Positions 32,717 through 46,161 of a stretch of DNA of 64,000 nt are shown here, one piece after another. This DNA comes from Pseudomonas sp. N040 (lineage in GTDB: Bacteria > Pseudomonadota > Gammaproteobacteria > Pseudomonadales > Pseudomonadaceae): contig NZ_JADOBE010000001.1 in assembly GCF_015637705.1 (NCBI RefSeq), forward strand, positions 434,001 through 498,000. Direction: 5' to 3'. Numbering within the stretch: position 1 is the first letter of the stretch; the number at the start of each line of letters is the position of its first letter. A program made the translations under genes and the position numbers. The notes below the pieces were generated by a model, which made no database searches, was not told the DNA's origin, and saw only the letters and a program-made list of their open reading frames with translations.

Positions 32717-33174
32717 TCTCAGCCGGCTGCTCGCTGGCAAAAAACGACTACCCAGCAGGACGGATTTCAGCAAATTTGCAACAATTACCTCCCTGAACCC
32801 TGTGGGAAAGTCCGGGTGAGCCCAGTACATAAGCTTGGGTTAGAAGCAGGGATAACTCGCCCTGTGCATAACTATCACTTCCACACACAGCATACCTACC
32901 GCTTCTCCCCCTGATACGGGCAGCTAAATCACAGATTTTCATTCTTCAACAGCCCTTTATTAATAAGGCTTTCAGACTGTTATCAACAGAAACAGTCCAC
33001 ACCATTAATAAAAACAAAAAGAGTCTTTATAAGAAATCTTTCTTTTTATTCTTGTTAATAGAGCTTTGCTGACAGGCTGGCTATTTTTTGTTCAAAAGCT
33101 TCATTCGGTCAGGCTAAATCCCTATACTTGTCGACCTTTCCAAATCCCCTTTTTGAACAGGCACGAGGTGCGTG
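32717..33174. other. AT-rich non-coding gap with DnaA-box-like sites
   Basis: No open reading frame of note. The sequence holds a perfect consensus DnaA box on the minus strand (TGTGCATAA, i.e. TTATGCACA, 32863-32871) and a one-mismatch box (TTATCAACA, 32980-32988). From about 32941 to 33075 it is strikingly AT-rich for this genome, with repeated TTAATAA-like runs. In E. coli oriC lies next to mnmG, so this may be a relic or auxiliary origin-like region; alternatively it is simply the mnmG promoter region. No clear promoter was assigned. Confidence 0.5.
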
Positions 33175-35067
33175 GTGGATTTCCCTTCCCGTTTTGATGT
33201 GATCGTGATCGGTGGCGGGCATGCCGGTACCGAAGCTGCCTTGGCAGCGGCACGCATGGGCGTGAAGACACTGCTGCTCACGCACAACGTGGAAACCCTT
33301 GGGCAAATGAGCTGCAACCCCGCCATCGGCGGGATCGGCAAGAGCCACCTGGTCAAGGAAATTGATGCGCTGGGCGGCGCCATGGCCCACGCGACGGACA
33401 AGGGCGGTATTCAATTTCGCATTCTCAACAGCCGCAAGGGGCCCGCTGTACGTGCTACGCGGGCTCAGGCAGATCGGCTGCTTTACAAGGCGGCTATTCG
33501 CCAGGTTCTGGAAAACCAGCCCAACCTGTGGATATTTCAGCAGGCTTGCGATGATCTGATTGTGGAAAACCATCGGGTTCGCGGTGTGGTTACCCAGATG
33601 GGGCTGCGTTTCCTCGCGGAATCGGTAGTTCTTACGGCAGGAACCTTCCTTGGGGGACTTATCCACATCGGAATGCAGAACTATTCCGGTGGACGGGCCG
33701 GCGATCCGCCAGCGATCGCACTGGCCAAGCGCCTGCGCGAACTGCCGCTGCGGGTCGGACGCCTGAAAACAGGCACGCCCCCGCGTATCGATGGTCGCTC
33801 GGTGGATTTTTCGGTGATGACCGAGCAGCCTGGGGATACACCGCTGCCAGTGATGTCCTTTCTCGGCTCACAGCAAGAGCATCCCGCGCAGGTCAGCTGC
33901 TGGATTACTCATACCAATGCACGCACCCACGAAATCATCGCCAGCAACCTGGACCGTTCTCCCATGTATTCGGGAGTGATCGAGGGTATCGGTCCGCGCT
34001 ATTGCCCATCCATCGAGGACAAGATTCATCGCTTTGCAGACAAGGACAGCCACCAGGTATTCATCGAGCCGGAAGGTCTGGATACACACGAGCTGTATCC
34101 GAACGGTATTTCGACTTCACTGCCCTTCGATGTGCAATTGCAGATCGTCCGCTCGATTCGCGGTATGGAAAATGCCCATATCGTCCGCCCGGGTTATGCC
34201 ATCGAATATGACTACTTCGATCCGCGTGATCTGAAATACAGCCTGGAAACCAAGGTCATCGGCGGGTTGTTTTTCGCCGGACAGATCAACGGCACCACCG
34301 GCTACGAAGAAGCCGGCGCCCAGGGGTTACTGGCCGGCACCAACGCGGCGCTCCAGGCACAAGGCAGGGAGGCCTGGTGCCCACGCCGCGATGAAGCCTA
34401 CATCGGTGTACTGGTCGACGATCTGATCACCCTGGGTACCCAGGAGCCCTATCGGATGTTCACTTCGCGTGCGGAGTACCGGTTGATTCTCCGCGAAGAC
34501 AATGCTGATCTGCGTTTGACCGAAAAGGGCCGTCAGCTGGGTCTGGTGGATGATCGGCGTTGGGCCGCCTTCGAGATCAAGCGCGAAGCTATCGAACAGG
34601 AAGAGCAGCGCCTGAAGAGCACCTGGGTGCGCCCCGGGACTCCACAGGGCGATGCTATCGCTGAGCGTTTCGGTACGCCGCTGACTCACGAGTACCACTT
34701 GCTCAACCTGCTCGCGCGCCCCGAGATTGAATACTCTGGCTTGATCGAGATTACCGGCGCAGGAGCGAGCGATCCGCAGGTTGCCGAACAGGTCGAGATC
34801 AAGACCAAGTACGCCGGCTATATCGATCGCCAGCAGGAAGAAATCCAGCGCCTGCGCGCCAGTGAAAGTATCAGTCTGCCGCTCGATCTCGATTACAGCG
34901 CTATTCCCGGACTGTCCAAGGAAATTCAGCACAAGCTGGGACAGAGCCGCCCGGAAACCCTGGGCCAGGCTTCACGTATTCCAGGTGTAACCCCAGCCGC
35001 GATTTCCCTGCTGATGATCTATCTGAAAAAGCGCGAAGCGGGCCGGCAACTGGAGCAGAGCGCTTGA
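33175..35067 (+). CDS. mnmG: tRNA uridine 5-carboxymethylaminomethyl modification enzyme MnmG
   Basis: FAD-dependent partner of MnmE in U34 modification. The 630-residue protein has the FAD motif [17 protein letters not shown], the conserved [21 protein letters not shown] with catalytic Cys region, and [20 protein letters not shown]. The start is a GTG: 33175 is preferred over the neighbouring GTG at 33172 because GAGG (33165-33168) then has a 6-base spacing. Its stop overlaps the TTG start of rsmG. Confidence 0.97.
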   Translation: MDFPSRFDVIVIGGGHAGTEAALAAARMGVKTLLLTHNVETLGQMSCNPAIGGIGKSHLVKEIDALGGAMAHATDKGGIQFRILNSRKGPAVRATRAQADRLLYKAAIRQVLENQPNLWIFQQACDDLIVENHRVRGVVTQMGLRFLAESVVLTAGTFLGGLIHIGMQNYSGGRAGDPPAIALAKRLRELPLRVGRLKTGTPPRIDGRSVDFSVMTEQPGDTPLPVMSFLGSQQEHPAQVSCWITHTNARTHEIIASNLDRSPMYSGVIEGIGPRYCPSIEDKIHRFADKDSHQVFIEPEGLDTHELYPNGISTSLPFDVQLQIVRSIRGMENAHIVRPGYAIEYDYFDPRDLKYSLETKVIGGLFFAGQINGTTGYEEAGAQGLLAGTNAALQAQGREAWCPRRDEAYIGVLVDDLITLGTQEPYRMFTSRAEYRLILREDNADLRLTEKGRQLGLVDDRRWAAFEIKREAIEQEEQRLKSTWVRPGTPQGDAIAERFGTPLTHEYHLLNLLARPEIEYSGLIEITGAGASDPQVAEQVEIKTKYAGYIDRQQEEIQRLRASESISLPLDLDYSAIPGLSKEIQHKLGQSRPETLGQASRIPGVTPAAISLLMIYLKKREAGRQLEQSA

Positions 35068-35714
35068 ATTCTGCGGTAACCGCGGCACACGCCGACGAGT
35101 TGATGATGGGTGCCCACGAACTGGGCATCGAGATCAGTGCCAGGCAGCAGGAAAAGCTGCTGGCTTACCTGCAACTGCTGATCAAGTGGAACAAGGCCTA
35201 CAACCTGACGGCGGTGCGCAATCCGGACGAGATGATATCGCGTCATCTGCTGGATAGCCTCAGTGTCCTGCCGCATGTTGCAAAAGCCGGTGAGTACTGG
35301 CTCGATGTGGGTAGTGGTGGCGGCATGCCAGGCATTCCGCTAGCCATCATGTTCCCTGAGCGACAATTCACGCTGCTTGATTCGAACGGCAAGAAAACCC
35401 GTTTTCTCACCCAGGTACAGCTTGAACTGCAGTTGGACAATGTCACGGTAGTGCATGCTCGAGTCGAAGACTTCAAGCCTGAGCGTCCGTTCGACGGCAT
35501 TTGTTCGCGGGCCTTTAGTTCACTGGCAGACTTTGCCGACTGGACCCGTCATCTGGGTAATAACCAGACGTGCTGGCTGGCGATGAAAGGCGTTAATCCG
35601 GATGACGAGCTGCAGGTCCTTCCATCCGACTTTCATCTTCAGCACACCCATGTGCTGCGGGTGCCCGGTTGCCAAGGTCAGCGTCATCTGCTGATACTGC
35701 GCCGCACGATTTAA
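35064..35714 (+). CDS. rsmG: 16S rRNA m7G527 methyltransferase RsmG
   Basis: Makes 7-methylguanosine 527 in 16S rRNA; its loss confers low-level streptomycin resistance in several bacteria. The 216-residue protein has [11 protein letters not shown], the SAM-binding [17 protein letters not shown] and [12 protein letters not shown]. The start is a TTG that overlaps the mnmG TGA stop by four bases, so translation depends on mnmG. It is followed 17 bp later by parA, the usual gidAB-parAB order. Confidence 0.95.
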   Translation: MNSAVTAAHADELMMGAHELGIEISARQQEKLLAYLQLLIKWNKAYNLTAVRNPDEMISRHLLDSLSVLPHVAKAGEYWLDVGSGGGMPGIPLAIMFPERQFTLLDSNGKKTRFLTQVQLELQLDNVTVVHARVEDFKPERPFDGICSRAFSSLADFADWTRHLGNNQTCWLAMKGVNPDDELQVLPSDFHLQHTHVLRVPGCQGQRHLLILRRTI

Positions 35715-35731
35715 CAGAGAGACCGGTATTC

Positions 35732-36520
35732 ATGGCCAAGGTATTAGCGATTGCCAACCAGAAAGGTGGTGTGGGTAAAACTACCACCTGCATCAACTTG
35801 GCGGCATCCCTGGTAGCCACCAAGCGCCGTGTGCTTTTGATCGATCTGGATCCGCAAGGCAACGCAACGATGGGCAGTGGCATCGACAAACATGCCCTTG
35901 AACACTCGATCTACGATGTGCTGATGGACGACTGTGATCTGGGTACGGCAATGCAGTATTCCGAGCACGGTGGTTACCAGCTGCTTCCGGCCAACCGGGA
36001 TCTCACCGCTGCGGAAGTCGCTTTGCTGGAAATGCAGATGAAGGAAAGTCGCCTGCGCAATGCGTTGGCGCCAGTCCGGGAAAATTACGATTACATCCTC
36101 ATCGATTGCCCGCCGGCCTTGTCCATGCTGACGGTGAACGCCCTGGTTGCAGCAGATGGCGTAATCATTCCCATGCAGTGTGAATACTTTGCCCTGGAAG
36201 GCCTTTCCGACCTGATCAACTCGATTCAGCGCATCGCCCAGGCGCTGAATCCTTCACTGAAGATCGAAGGTCTGCTGCGTACCATGTATGACCCCCGGAT
36301 GAGCTTGACCAACGATGTCTCATCGCAGTTGAAAGAACATTTTGGCGATCAGCTGTACCAAACCGTTATTCCGCGGAATATACGCCTGGCTGAAGCGCCG
36401 AGTTTTGGCATGCCCGCGCTGGTGTATGACAAGCAGTCGCGGGGCGCATTGGCCTATCTGGCCCTGGCAGGAGAAATGTCCCGTCGGCAACGCAACAACA
36501 ATCGGGCTGCTACGGCATAA
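35732..36520 (+). CDS. parA: Chromosome partitioning ATPase ParA (Soj)
   Basis: Walker-type ATPase that binds DNA non-specifically and moves ParB-parS complexes. The 262-residue protein begins MAKVLAIANQKGGVGKTTTCINLA, with the deviant Walker A KGGVGKTT (signature Lys), LIDLDPQGNATMG and LIDCPPALSMLTVNAL. It lacks an N-terminal HTH, as chromosomal ParAs do. The start at 35732 gives the family N terminus. It lies 9 bp upstream of parB. Confidence 0.97.
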   Translation: MAKVLAIANQKGGVGKTTTCINLAASLVATKRRVLLIDLDPQGNATMGSGIDKHALEHSIYDVLMDDCDLGTAMQYSEHGGYQLLPANRDLTAAEVALLEMQMKESRLRNALAPVRENYDYILIDCPPALSMLTVNALVAADGVIIPMQCEYFALEGLSDLINSIQRIAQALNPSLKIEGLLRTMYDPRMSLTNDVSSQLKEHFGDQLYQTVIPRNIRLAEAPSFGMPALVYDKQSRGALAYLALAGEMSRRQRNNNRAATA

Positions 36521-36529
36521 GGAATTCAC

Positions 36530-37402
36530 ATGGTTCTCAAAAAACGTGGGCTTGGCCGTGGCCTGGATGCGCTGCTCAGCGGCAGTAGCGCTGCGGCACT
36601 GCAGCAGGAGGCAGCCAGGAGCGACACCAGGGAACTGCAGAATCTGCCGGTTGATTTGATCCAGCGCGGAAAGTACCAGCCACGCCGGGATATGGATCCG
36701 GCGGCACTGGAAGAACTTGCCCAGTCGATCAAGGCGCAAGGATTGATGCAGCCGATAGTGGTTAGACCGATCGCTGGCGGTCGTTTTGAGATTGTTGCCG
36801 GCGAACGCCGGTGGCGGGCAACCCAGCAAGCGGGGATGGATACGATCGCGGCACTGGTTCGGGATATTCCTGATGAAGCTGCGATTGCCATGGCGCTGAT
36901 TGAAAATATCCAGCGCGAAGATCTCAATCCCATCGAGGAAGCATTTGCCCTGCAACGCTTGCAGCAGGAATTCCAGCTGACCCAGCAGCAAGTTGCCGAA
37001 GCGGTTGGCAAGTCCCGGGTCACAGTTGCCAATCTGCTACGTCTTACGGCTTTGCCCGAGGAGATCAAAACCCTGCTTTCGCATGGTGATCTGGAAATGG
37101 GCCACGCCCGAGCGCTGCTCGGCTTACCTCTGGAAAGTCAGGTCGAGGGTGCGCGGCATGTTGTCGCACGGGGTTTGACGGTAAGGCAAACCGAAGCCCT
37201 TGTGAGGCAGTGGTTGAGTAGCAAGGAGCGACCGGTTGCGGCGGTAAAAGCAGACCCGGATATCACCCGCCTGGAACAGCGCCTGGCAGAGAAACTGGGC
37301 TCTCCAGTGCAGATCAGGCATGGCCAGAAGGGCAAAGGCCAGTTGGTTATCCGCTACAACTCACTGGACGAATTGCAGGGTGTCCTGGCGCATATTCGCT
37401 AA
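36530..37402 (+). CDS. parB: Chromosome partitioning protein ParB (Spo0J)
   Basis: CTP-dependent DNA clamp that loads at parS and spreads, recruiting ParA and SMC. The 290-residue protein begins MVLKKRGLGRGLDALL (a ParA-stimulating N terminus) and has the CTP-binding boxes including GERRWRAT. A helix-turn-helix (LTQQQVAEAVGKSRVTVANLLRL) and a C-terminal dimerisation domain follow. The two parS sites inside recF, about 11 kb away across oriC, are its expected targets. Confidence 0.97.
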   Translation: MVLKKRGLGRGLDALLSGSSAAALQQEAARSDTRELQNLPVDLIQRGKYQPRRDMDPAALEELAQSIKAQGLMQPIVVRPIAGGRFEIVAGERRWRATQQAGMDTIAALVRDIPDEAAIAMALIENIQREDLNPIEEAFALQRLQQEFQLTQQQVAEAVGKSRVTVANLLRLTALPEEIKTLLSHGDLEMGHARALLGLPLESQVEGARHVVARGLTVRQTEALVRQWLSSKERPVAAVKADPDITRLEQRLAEKLGSPVQIRHGQKGKGQLVIRYNSLDELQGVLAHIR

Positions 37403-37436
37403 GCTGCATGCTTGGTCGGAAACTGTCGACTGGCGG

Positions 37437-37465
37437 TTGAACGGGGTTACCCCCACGCATATACT
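37437..37465 (+). promoter_or_regulatory. Sigma70-type promoter of the ATP synthase operon
   Basis: TTGAAC, 17 bases, TATACT, beginning 35 bp after the parB stop. The leader to atpI then carries a small inverted repeat (TGCCAGT, 7 bases, ACTGGCA; 37494-37514). The position fits the start of the atp transcript. Confidence 0.7.
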
Positions 37466-37537
37466 TCCCCGGCTAAATTTTCGGTAGTGAATTTGCCAGT
37501 TTGATTGACTGGCAGCCGAGAGAGGGGATCACCACTG

Positions 37538-39146
<1,609 letters not shown>

Positions 39147-39199
39147 TCACTCGGCTTGAGTGATTGGTGTGATGGACAACGAAAGAGCGAGGTGTTGGC

Positions 39200-39670
39200 G
39201 TGAACATTAATGCAACCCTGATTGGTCAGTCCGTTGCGTTCTTCATTTTTGTAATGTTCTGCATGAAGTATGTATGGCCTCCGGTCATCACTGCCCTGCA
39301 TGAACGGCAAAAGAAGATCGCCGATGGTCTGGACGCGGCCAACCGTGCTTCCCGTGATCTAGAGCTGGCCCACGAAAAAGTGGCCCAGCAACTGCGCGAG
39401 GCTAAAGGCCAGGCAGCTGAAATCATTGAGCAAGCGAAAAAGCGTGCGACCCAGATCGTTGATGAAGCCAGAGATCAGGCTCGCGTCGAGGCGGATCGCG
39501 TAAAAGCGCAGGCTCAGGCAGAGATCGAGCAAGAAATCAACGGTGTCAAAGACGCATTGCGCGCCCAGTTGGGTGGCTTGGCAGTGATTGGCGCTGAAAA
39601 GATTCTTGGTGCGACCATCGATCAAAATGCGCATGCGGAGCTGGTTTCCCAACTGGCAGCCGAAATCTAA
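39200..39670 (+). CDS. atpF: ATP synthase Fo subunit b
   Basis: Peripheral stalk. The 156-residue protein has an N-terminal membrane anchor (about 5-26) and a long Ala/Glu/Lys/Arg/Gln-rich helix for dimerisation. It uses a GTG start at 39200 ([11 protein letters not shown]), with GAGG upstream. It is followed by atpH 12 bp later. Confidence 0.97.
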   Translation: MNINATLIGQSVAFFIFVMFCMKYVWPPVITALHERQKKIADGLDAANRASRDLELAHEKVAQQLREAKGQAAEIIEQAKKRATQIVDEARDQARVEADRVKAQAQAEIEQEINGVKDALRAQLGGLAVIGAEKILGATIDQNAHAELVSQLAAEI

Positions 39671-39682
39671 GCGGGGGCAATC

Positions 39683-40219
39683 ATGGCAGAACTGACCACG
39701 CTTGCCCGACCTTACGCAAAGGCAGCCTTTGAGTATGCGCAGAGCCAGAATCAGCTGACCGCATGGTCGGCGATGCTGGGCCTGGCGGTTGCAGTCGCTG
39801 GTGATGCGACTCTGCAGCAGATACTCAAGGCTCCGCGTCTGACGGGCGAAGAAAAAGCCAACACGTTTGTTGATGTGTGTGGCGACAAGTTGGATGCCAA
39901 GGTACAGAACTTTATCCACGTACTGGCTGAAAACGACCGTCTTCTGCTTTTGCCGGAGATTGCCGAACTGTTCGAGCTTTTCAAGGCTGAACAGGAGAAG
40001 TCGGTAGACGTGGAAGTCACCAGTGCCTTTGCATTGAATAATGAACAGAAAGACAAACTCGCCAAGGTTCTCAGCGCACGGCTCAGCCGGGAAGTGCGTT
40101 TGCACGCTACGGAAGACTCTACCCTGATCGGTGGTGTCATCATCCGTGCCGGCGACCTGGTTATCGATGGCTCGGTTCGCGGAAAAATCGCGAAACTGGC
40201 CGAAGCGTTGAAATCCTGA
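39683..40219 (+). CDS. atpH: ATP synthase F1 subunit delta
   Basis: Connects the peripheral stalk to the F1 head. The 178-residue protein begins [19 protein letters not shown] (the conserved RPYAKA start) and ends with the [20 protein letters not shown] signature. The length is normal. It lies between atpF and atpA. Confidence 0.97.
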   Translation: MAELTTLARPYAKAAFEYAQSQNQLTAWSAMLGLAVAVAGDATLQQILKAPRLTGEEKANTFVDVCGDKLDAKVQNFIHVLAENDRLLLLPEIAELFELFKAEQEKSVDVEVTSAFALNNEQKDKLAKVLSARLSREVRLHATEDSTLIGGVIIRAGDLVIDGSVRGKIAKLAEALKS

Positions 40220-40240
40220 GTTTGAAGGGGCAGCAGAGCA

Positions 40241-41785
40241 ATGCAGCAACTCAATCCTTCCGAAATAAGTGAAATCATCAAGGGACGTATCGAGAAACTC
40301 GACGTCGCTTCCCAAGCCCGCAATGAAGGCACCGTTGTAAGTGTCTCTGACGGTATCGTGCGAATTCATGGTCTTGCCGACGTAATGTACGGCGAGATGA
40401 TCGAGTTCCCCGGTGGCGTTTACGGCATGGCCATGAACCTTGAGCGCGACTCTGTCGGCGCCATTGTTTTGGGTGCCTACCAGTCGCTGGCTGAAGGCAT
40501 GAGTGCCAAATGTACTGGCCGCGTCCTGGAAGTCCCGGTTGGCCCGGAACTGCTGGGTCGTGTAGTCGATGCCCTGGGTAACCCGATTGATGGTAAAGGC
40601 CCTCTGAACAACGTCGCTACCGACGCTGTGGAGAAGGTTGCACCGGGCGTGATCTGGCGCAAGTCAGTCGACCAGCCGGTACAGACCGGCTACAAGGCGG
40701 TTGATGCCATGATCCCGGTTGGCCGTGGCCAGCGCGAGCTGATCATTGGTGACCGTCAGATTGGCAAGACCGCCCTGGCGATCGATGCCATCATCAACCA
40801 GAAGAACAGTGGCATTTATTCGGTCTACGTAGCTATCGGTCAGAAGCGTTCGACCATCGCCAACGTGGTGCGCAAGCTGGAAGAAAACGGCGCCCTGGCC
40901 AACACCATCGTCGTGGTGGCCAGTGCTTCCGAATCCGCTGCGCTGCAATATATTGCCCCGTACTCCGGCTGCACCATGGGCGAATACTTCCGCGACCGCG
41001 GCGAAGATGCGCTGATCGTGTATGACGACCTGTCCAAGCAGGCCGTTGCTTATCGTCAGATCTCCCTGTTGCTGCGTCGTCCGCCAGGCCGTGAAGCTTA
41101 TCCGGGCGACGTGTTCTATCTCCACAGCCGTCTGCTGGAGCGCGCATCGCGCGTTTCCGAAGAGTACGTAGAGAAGTTCACCAACGGTGCCGTGACTGGC
41201 AAGACCGGTTCCCTGACCGCTCTGCCAATCATCGAAACCCAGGCTGGCGACGTTTCCGCGTTCGTACCAACCAACGTGATTTCGATCACCGATGGCCAGA
41301 TCTTCCTCGAATCGGCAATGTTCAACTCCGGTATCCGTCCGGCCGTTAACTCCGGCGTTTCGGTATCGCGTGTTGGTGGTGCGGCCCAGACCAAGATCAT
41401 CAAGAAGCTTTCCGGTGGTATCCGTACCGCTCTGGCGCAATATCGTGAACTGGCAGCCTTCTCCCAGTTTGCTTCGGATCTGGACGACGCCACGCGCAAG
41501 CAACTTGAGCATGGCAAGCGCGTTACCGAGCTGATGAAGCAGAAGCAATTTGCGCCGATGTCGATTGCCGATATGTCGCTGTCGCTGTATGCCGCTGAGC
41601 GTGGATTTCTGAACGACGTCGAAGTGGCGAAGGTTGGTAGCTTCGAATCTGCCCTGCTTGCCTACTTCAACCGGGATCATGCTGCCCTGATGGCGAAGAT
41701 CAACGAGAAGGGTGACTTCAACGACGAAATCGATGCAGGGATCAAAGCCGGTATCGAGAAGTTCAAGGCCACTCAAACCTGGTAA
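40241..41785 (+). CDS. atpA: ATP synthase F1 subunit alpha
   Basis: Non-catalytic nucleotide-binding subunit. The 514-residue protein has P-loop [11 protein letters not shown], the conserved [15 protein letters not shown] and the catalytic-interface Arg region ([15 protein letters not shown], here [12 protein letters not shown]). The length is standard. A 64-bp gap precedes atpG. Confidence 0.98.
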   Translation: MQQLNPSEISEIIKGRIEKLDVASQARNEGTVVSVSDGIVRIHGLADVMYGEMIEFPGGVYGMAMNLERDSVGAIVLGAYQSLAEGMSAKCTGRVLEVPVGPELLGRVVDALGNPIDGKGPLNNVATDAVEKVAPGVIWRKSVDQPVQTGYKAVDAMIPVGRGQRELIIGDRQIGKTALAIDAIINQKNSGIYSVYVAIGQKRSTIANVVRKLEENGALANTIVVVASASESAALQYIAPYSGCTMGEYFRDRGEDALIVYDDLSKQAVAYRQISLLLRRPPGREAYPGDVFYLHSRLLERASRVSEEYVEKFTNGAVTGKTGSLTALPIIETQAGDVSAFVPTNVISITDGQIFLESAMFNSGIRPAVNSGVSVSRVGGAAQTKIIKKLSGGIRTALAQYRELAAFSQFASDLDDATRKQLEHGKRVTELMKQKQFAPMSIADMSLSLYAAERGFLNDVEVAKVGSFESALLAYFNRDHAALMAKINEKGDFNDEIDAGIKAGIEKFKATQTW

Positions 41786-41849
41786 GTCGCAGCGGAGGTT
41801 GTAAAACCTCCGTCTGCTAAACCGATAGGTTTTCCTATATAGGTGTTGC

Positions 41850-42710
41850 ATGGCAGGCTCAAAAGAGATTCGCACGAAGATTGCGAGCATCAAAAGCACG
41901 CAAAAGATCACCAACGCCATGGAAAAAGTGGCGGTCAGCAAGATGCGCAGAGCACAAATGCGCATGTCTGCGGGTCGTCCTTATGCTGAGCGTATCCGTC
42001 AGGTTATCGGCCATTTGGCCAACGCCAACCCGGAATATCGTCATCCATTCATGATCGAGCGCGAAACAAAGCGTGTTGGTTATGTAGTGGTCAGTACTGA
42101 CCGTGGTCTTTGCGGTGGTTTGAACACCAACTTGTTCAAAGCACTGGTCAAGCACATGGCAATCAATCGCGAGCAGGGCATCGAGATCGATCTGTGCGTG
42201 ATAGGCAGCAAGGGCGCGGCGTTCTTTCGCAGCTTTGGCGGCAATGTAGTTGCGGCGATCAGCCATATCGGCGAAGAGCCATCGATCAACGACCTGATTG
42301 GTAGCGTCAAGGTAATGCTGGACAGCTACATGGCGGGTCGTATTGATCGCCTGTTCGTGGTGGCTAACAAGTTTGTCAACACCATGACGCAACAGCCGGC
42401 AGTGGAACAGCTGGTTCCGCTAGTCGCGGACGAGAGTGCCGAGCTGAAGCATCACTGGGACTACCTGTACGAGCCGGACGCCAAGCAACTTCTTGATGGT
42501 CTGCTGGTTCGTTATGTCGAATCCCAGGTCTATCAGGCGGTGATCGAAAACAACGCTTGTGAGCAGGCTTCGCGGATGATGGCGATGAAGAATGCCACCG
42601 AGAATGCCGGTGACCTGATCAGTGAATTGCAGCTGATCTACAACAAGGCCCGTCAGGCAGCGATCACGCAAGAAATTTCGGAAATCGTCGGCGGCGCAGC
42701 CGCGTTGTAA
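41850..42710 (+). CDS. atpG: ATP synthase F1 subunit gamma
   Basis: Central rotor shaft. The 286-residue protein begins [28 protein letters not shown] and ends with the signature [15 protein letters not shown], the long coiled helices that enter the alpha3beta3 head. It is followed by atpD after 30 bp. Confidence 0.98.
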   Translation: MAGSKEIRTKIASIKSTQKITNAMEKVAVSKMRRAQMRMSAGRPYAERIRQVIGHLANANPEYRHPFMIERETKRVGYVVVSTDRGLCGGLNTNLFKALVKHMAINREQGIEIDLCVIGSKGAAFFRSFGGNVVAAISHIGEEPSINDLIGSVKVMLDSYMAGRIDRLFVVANKFVNTMTQQPAVEQLVPLVADESAELKHHWDYLYEPDAKQLLDGLLVRYVESQVYQAVIENNACEQASRMMAMKNATENAGDLISELQLIYNKARQAAITQEISEIVGGAAAL

Positions 42711-44117
<1,407 letters not shown>

Positions 44118-44123
44118 TCCCCG

Positions 44124-44143
44124 AGCGCCCGTTCGCGGGCGCT
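44124..44143 (+). terminator. Intercistronic hairpin between atpD and atpC
   Basis: AGCGCCCG, TTCG, CGGGCGCT: an 8-bp stem closed by a UUCG-sequence loop, 6 bp after the atpD stop and 17 bp before the atpC start. It has no U tract, so it is more likely an RNA-stability or attenuation element that tunes atpC relative to atpD than a full terminator. Confidence 0.5.
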
Positions 44144-44159
44144 TAAATGAGGCAAGCGT

Positions 44160-44582
44160 ATGGCTATTACAGTCCATTGCGACATCGTTAGTGCTGAAGC
44201 AGAGATCTACTCCGGCCTGGTTGAGATGGTTATCGCTCACGGCAATCTCGGTGATTTGGGTATTGCGCCCGGTCACGCGCCCTTGATTACCGACCTGAAG
44301 CCGGGTCCGATTCGCATAGTCAAGCAAGGCGGCGAAGAAGAGGTTTTCTACATCTCTGGCGGCTTTCTCGAAGTACAGCCGAGCATGGTGAAGGTCCTCG
44401 CCGATACCGTTCTGCGTGCTGCGGATATGGACGAAGCTTCGGCTCAGGCAGCAGTTCAATCTGCACAGAAAGCCCTGGGCGAAAAAGGCGCCGAGTTTGA
44501 TTACGCTACGGCGTCCAATCGGCTTGCCGAAGCAGTTGCCCAGTTGCGGACCGTCAAGCTTCGCCAAAAGTATCGCAGTTAA
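44160..44582 (+). CDS. atpC: ATP synthase F1 subunit epsilon
   Basis: Rotor-associated inhibitory subunit. The 140-residue protein has an N-terminal beta sandwich ([38 protein letters not shown]) and a C-terminal two-helix arm. It is the last gene of the operon; a strong terminator follows 28 bp after the stop. Confidence 0.98.
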   Translation: MAITVHCDIVSAEAEIYSGLVEMVIAHGNLGDLGIAPGHAPLITDLKPGPIRIVKQGGEEEVFYISGGFLEVQPSMVKVLADTVLRAADMDEASAQAAVQSAQKALGEKGAEFDYATASNRLAEAVAQLRTVKLRQKYRS

Positions 44583-44610
44583 CCCTGCGCTGCTTCAGGC
44601 CACAGAAGTA

Positions 44611-44637
44611 AAAGGGTAGCCTTGGCTACCCTTTTTT
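44611..44637 (+). terminator. Rho-independent terminator of the atp operon
   Basis: AAAGGGTAGCC and GGCTACCCTTT form an 11-bp stem (the innermost pairs will open, as only TT remains as loop), followed by a run of Ts. This is the clearest intrinsic terminator in the window. Confidence 0.9.
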
Positions 44638-44679
44638 ATGCCTGCATTAACCGCTGCAGACTTCATCAGGAAGATTGCC

Positions 44680-46044
44680 ATGTCACTGAATATCGTCATT
44701 CTTGCTGCCGGTCAGGGTACCCGCATGCGCTCAGGCATGCCCAAGGTGCTGCACCCGGTTGCGGGAAAACCCATGCTTGGCCATGTGATCGACACTGCCC
44801 GCACGCTTGCACCCCGCAGCATCCATGTGGTGATCGGGCATGGTGCCGATCTGGTAAGACAGCGCCTGCAGGCGGACGACCTGAATTTTGTGGTGCAGGC
44901 AGAGCAGCTCGGCACCGGGCATGCGGTGGCGCAGGCGACCCCCCACGTCAGTGCAGAGCAGGTGCTGATTTTGTATGGCGATGTGCCGTTGATCCAGTCG
45001 GCCACGCTGCAACGCCTGCTGGCCAAGGCCGGGCCCGACCGCCTGGCACTGCTGACGGTTACCCTGGAAGACCCCACCGGCTACGGGCGGATCATTCGCG
45101 ATGCCAGCGGCAGCGTGCAGGCAATCGTCGAGCAGAAGGACGCCACTGCACAGCAGCAGGAAATCCGCGAAGGCAATACCGGCATCCTGGTGGCACCGGC
45201 CAGCCGGCTGAGCGACTGGCTGGGTCGGCTGTCGAACAACAATGCCCAGGGCGAGTATTACCTGACGGATGTGATTGCCATGGCGGTGGCCGATGGCCTG
45301 GTGGTGGCAACCGAGCAACCAGTGGATGCCATGGAGGTGCAGGGCGCCAACGACCGCATCCAGCTGGCCGAACTGGAGCGGCATTACCAGCAGCGCGCCG
45401 CCCGGCAACTGATGGCACAAGGCGTGACCCTGCGCGATCCGTTGCGCTTTGACGTGCGCGGTGAGGTACAGGCGGGCCGCGACATCCTGATCGATGTCAA
45501 CGTTGTGCTGGAAGGCCGGGTGATCATCGAGGATGACGTGCAGATCGGGCCGAACTGCGTGATCAAGGACAGCACGCTGCGCCGCGGTGCGGTGGTCAGG
45601 GCCAATTGCCATCTGGAAGGCGCGGAGCTTGGCGCGGGCAGCGACTGCGGGCCGTTTGCGCGTCTGCGTCCGGGCGCGGTGCTGGGTGCTATGGCGCATG
45701 TCGGCAATTTCGTCGAGATCAAGAATTCCCGTCTAGGTGATGGCTCCAAGGCCGGCCATCTGACCTACCTGGGCGACGCCGAGATCGGCGCCAACTGCAA
45801 CATCGGCGCCGGCACCATTACCTGCAACTATGATGGTGCCAACAAGTGGAAAACCGTGCTGGGCAATGATGTGTTCATTGGCTCGAACAATTCGCTGGTG
45901 GCACCGGTCAGCGTCGGCGATGGCGCCACCACCGGCGCCGGCTCGACCATCAGTCAGGACGTTGCCCCTGCCGCACTGGGTGTCGGCCGGGCCAAGCAGC
46001 GCAACATCGAAGGCTGGAAAAGGCCGGAGAAGATCAAGAAATAG
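44680..46044 (+). CDS. glmU: Bifunctional UDP-GlcNAc synthesis enzyme GlmU
   Basis: Acetylates glucosamine-1-phosphate and joins it to UTP, giving UDP-GlcNAc for peptidoglycan and LPS. The 454-residue protein has an N-terminal uridylyltransferase domain ([19 protein letters not shown], the GxGTRM signature) and a C-terminal left-handed beta-helix acetyltransferase (hexapeptide repeats from about 250). It is the first gene of the glmU-glmR-glmS block and lies after the atp terminator. Confidence 0.98.
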   Translation: MSLNIVILAAGQGTRMRSGMPKVLHPVAGKPMLGHVIDTARTLAPRSIHVVIGHGADLVRQRLQADDLNFVVQAEQLGTGHAVAQATPHVSAEQVLILYGDVPLIQSATLQRLLAKAGPDRLALLTVTLEDPTGYGRIIRDASGSVQAIVEQKDATAQQQEIREGNTGILVAPASRLSDWLGRLSNNNAQGEYYLTDVIAMAVADGLVVATEQPVDAMEVQGANDRIQLAELERHYQQRAARQLMAQGVTLRDPLRFDVRGEVQAGRDILIDVNVVLEGRVIIEDDVQIGPNCVIKDSTLRRGAVVRANCHLEGAELGAGSDCGPFARLRPGAVLGAMAHVGNFVEIKNSRLGDGSKAGHLTYLGDAEIGANCNIGAGTITCNYDGANKWKTVLGNDVFIGSNNSLVAPVSVGDGATTGAGSTISQDVAPAALGVGRAKQRNIEGWKRPEKIKK

Positions 46045-46061
46045 CCGTTCCGGCGGATACG

Positions 46062-46087
46062 CGAAAGGCCGCCAATGCGGCCTTTCG
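46062..46087 (+). terminator. Stem-loop after glmU
   Basis: CGAAAGGCCGC and GCGGCCTTTCG form an 11-bp perfect stem with a CAAT loop, 17 bp after the glmU stop. No clear U tract follows. It separates glmU from the regulator gene. Confidence 0.65.
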
Positions 46088-46161
46088 TCCGTTCAGAGGT
46101 TGACTAGACTGGCATATTGGGTTTTGATTCGCGCCAATATCTTTCGAATCGAAACAAGCCA

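Noticed and set aside
32717..33174. The mnmE-mnmG gap as the main chromosome origin
   Set aside because: The dnaA-rpmH gap has three good boxes and is the known pseudomonad origin site; this gap is kept only as a secondary candidate.
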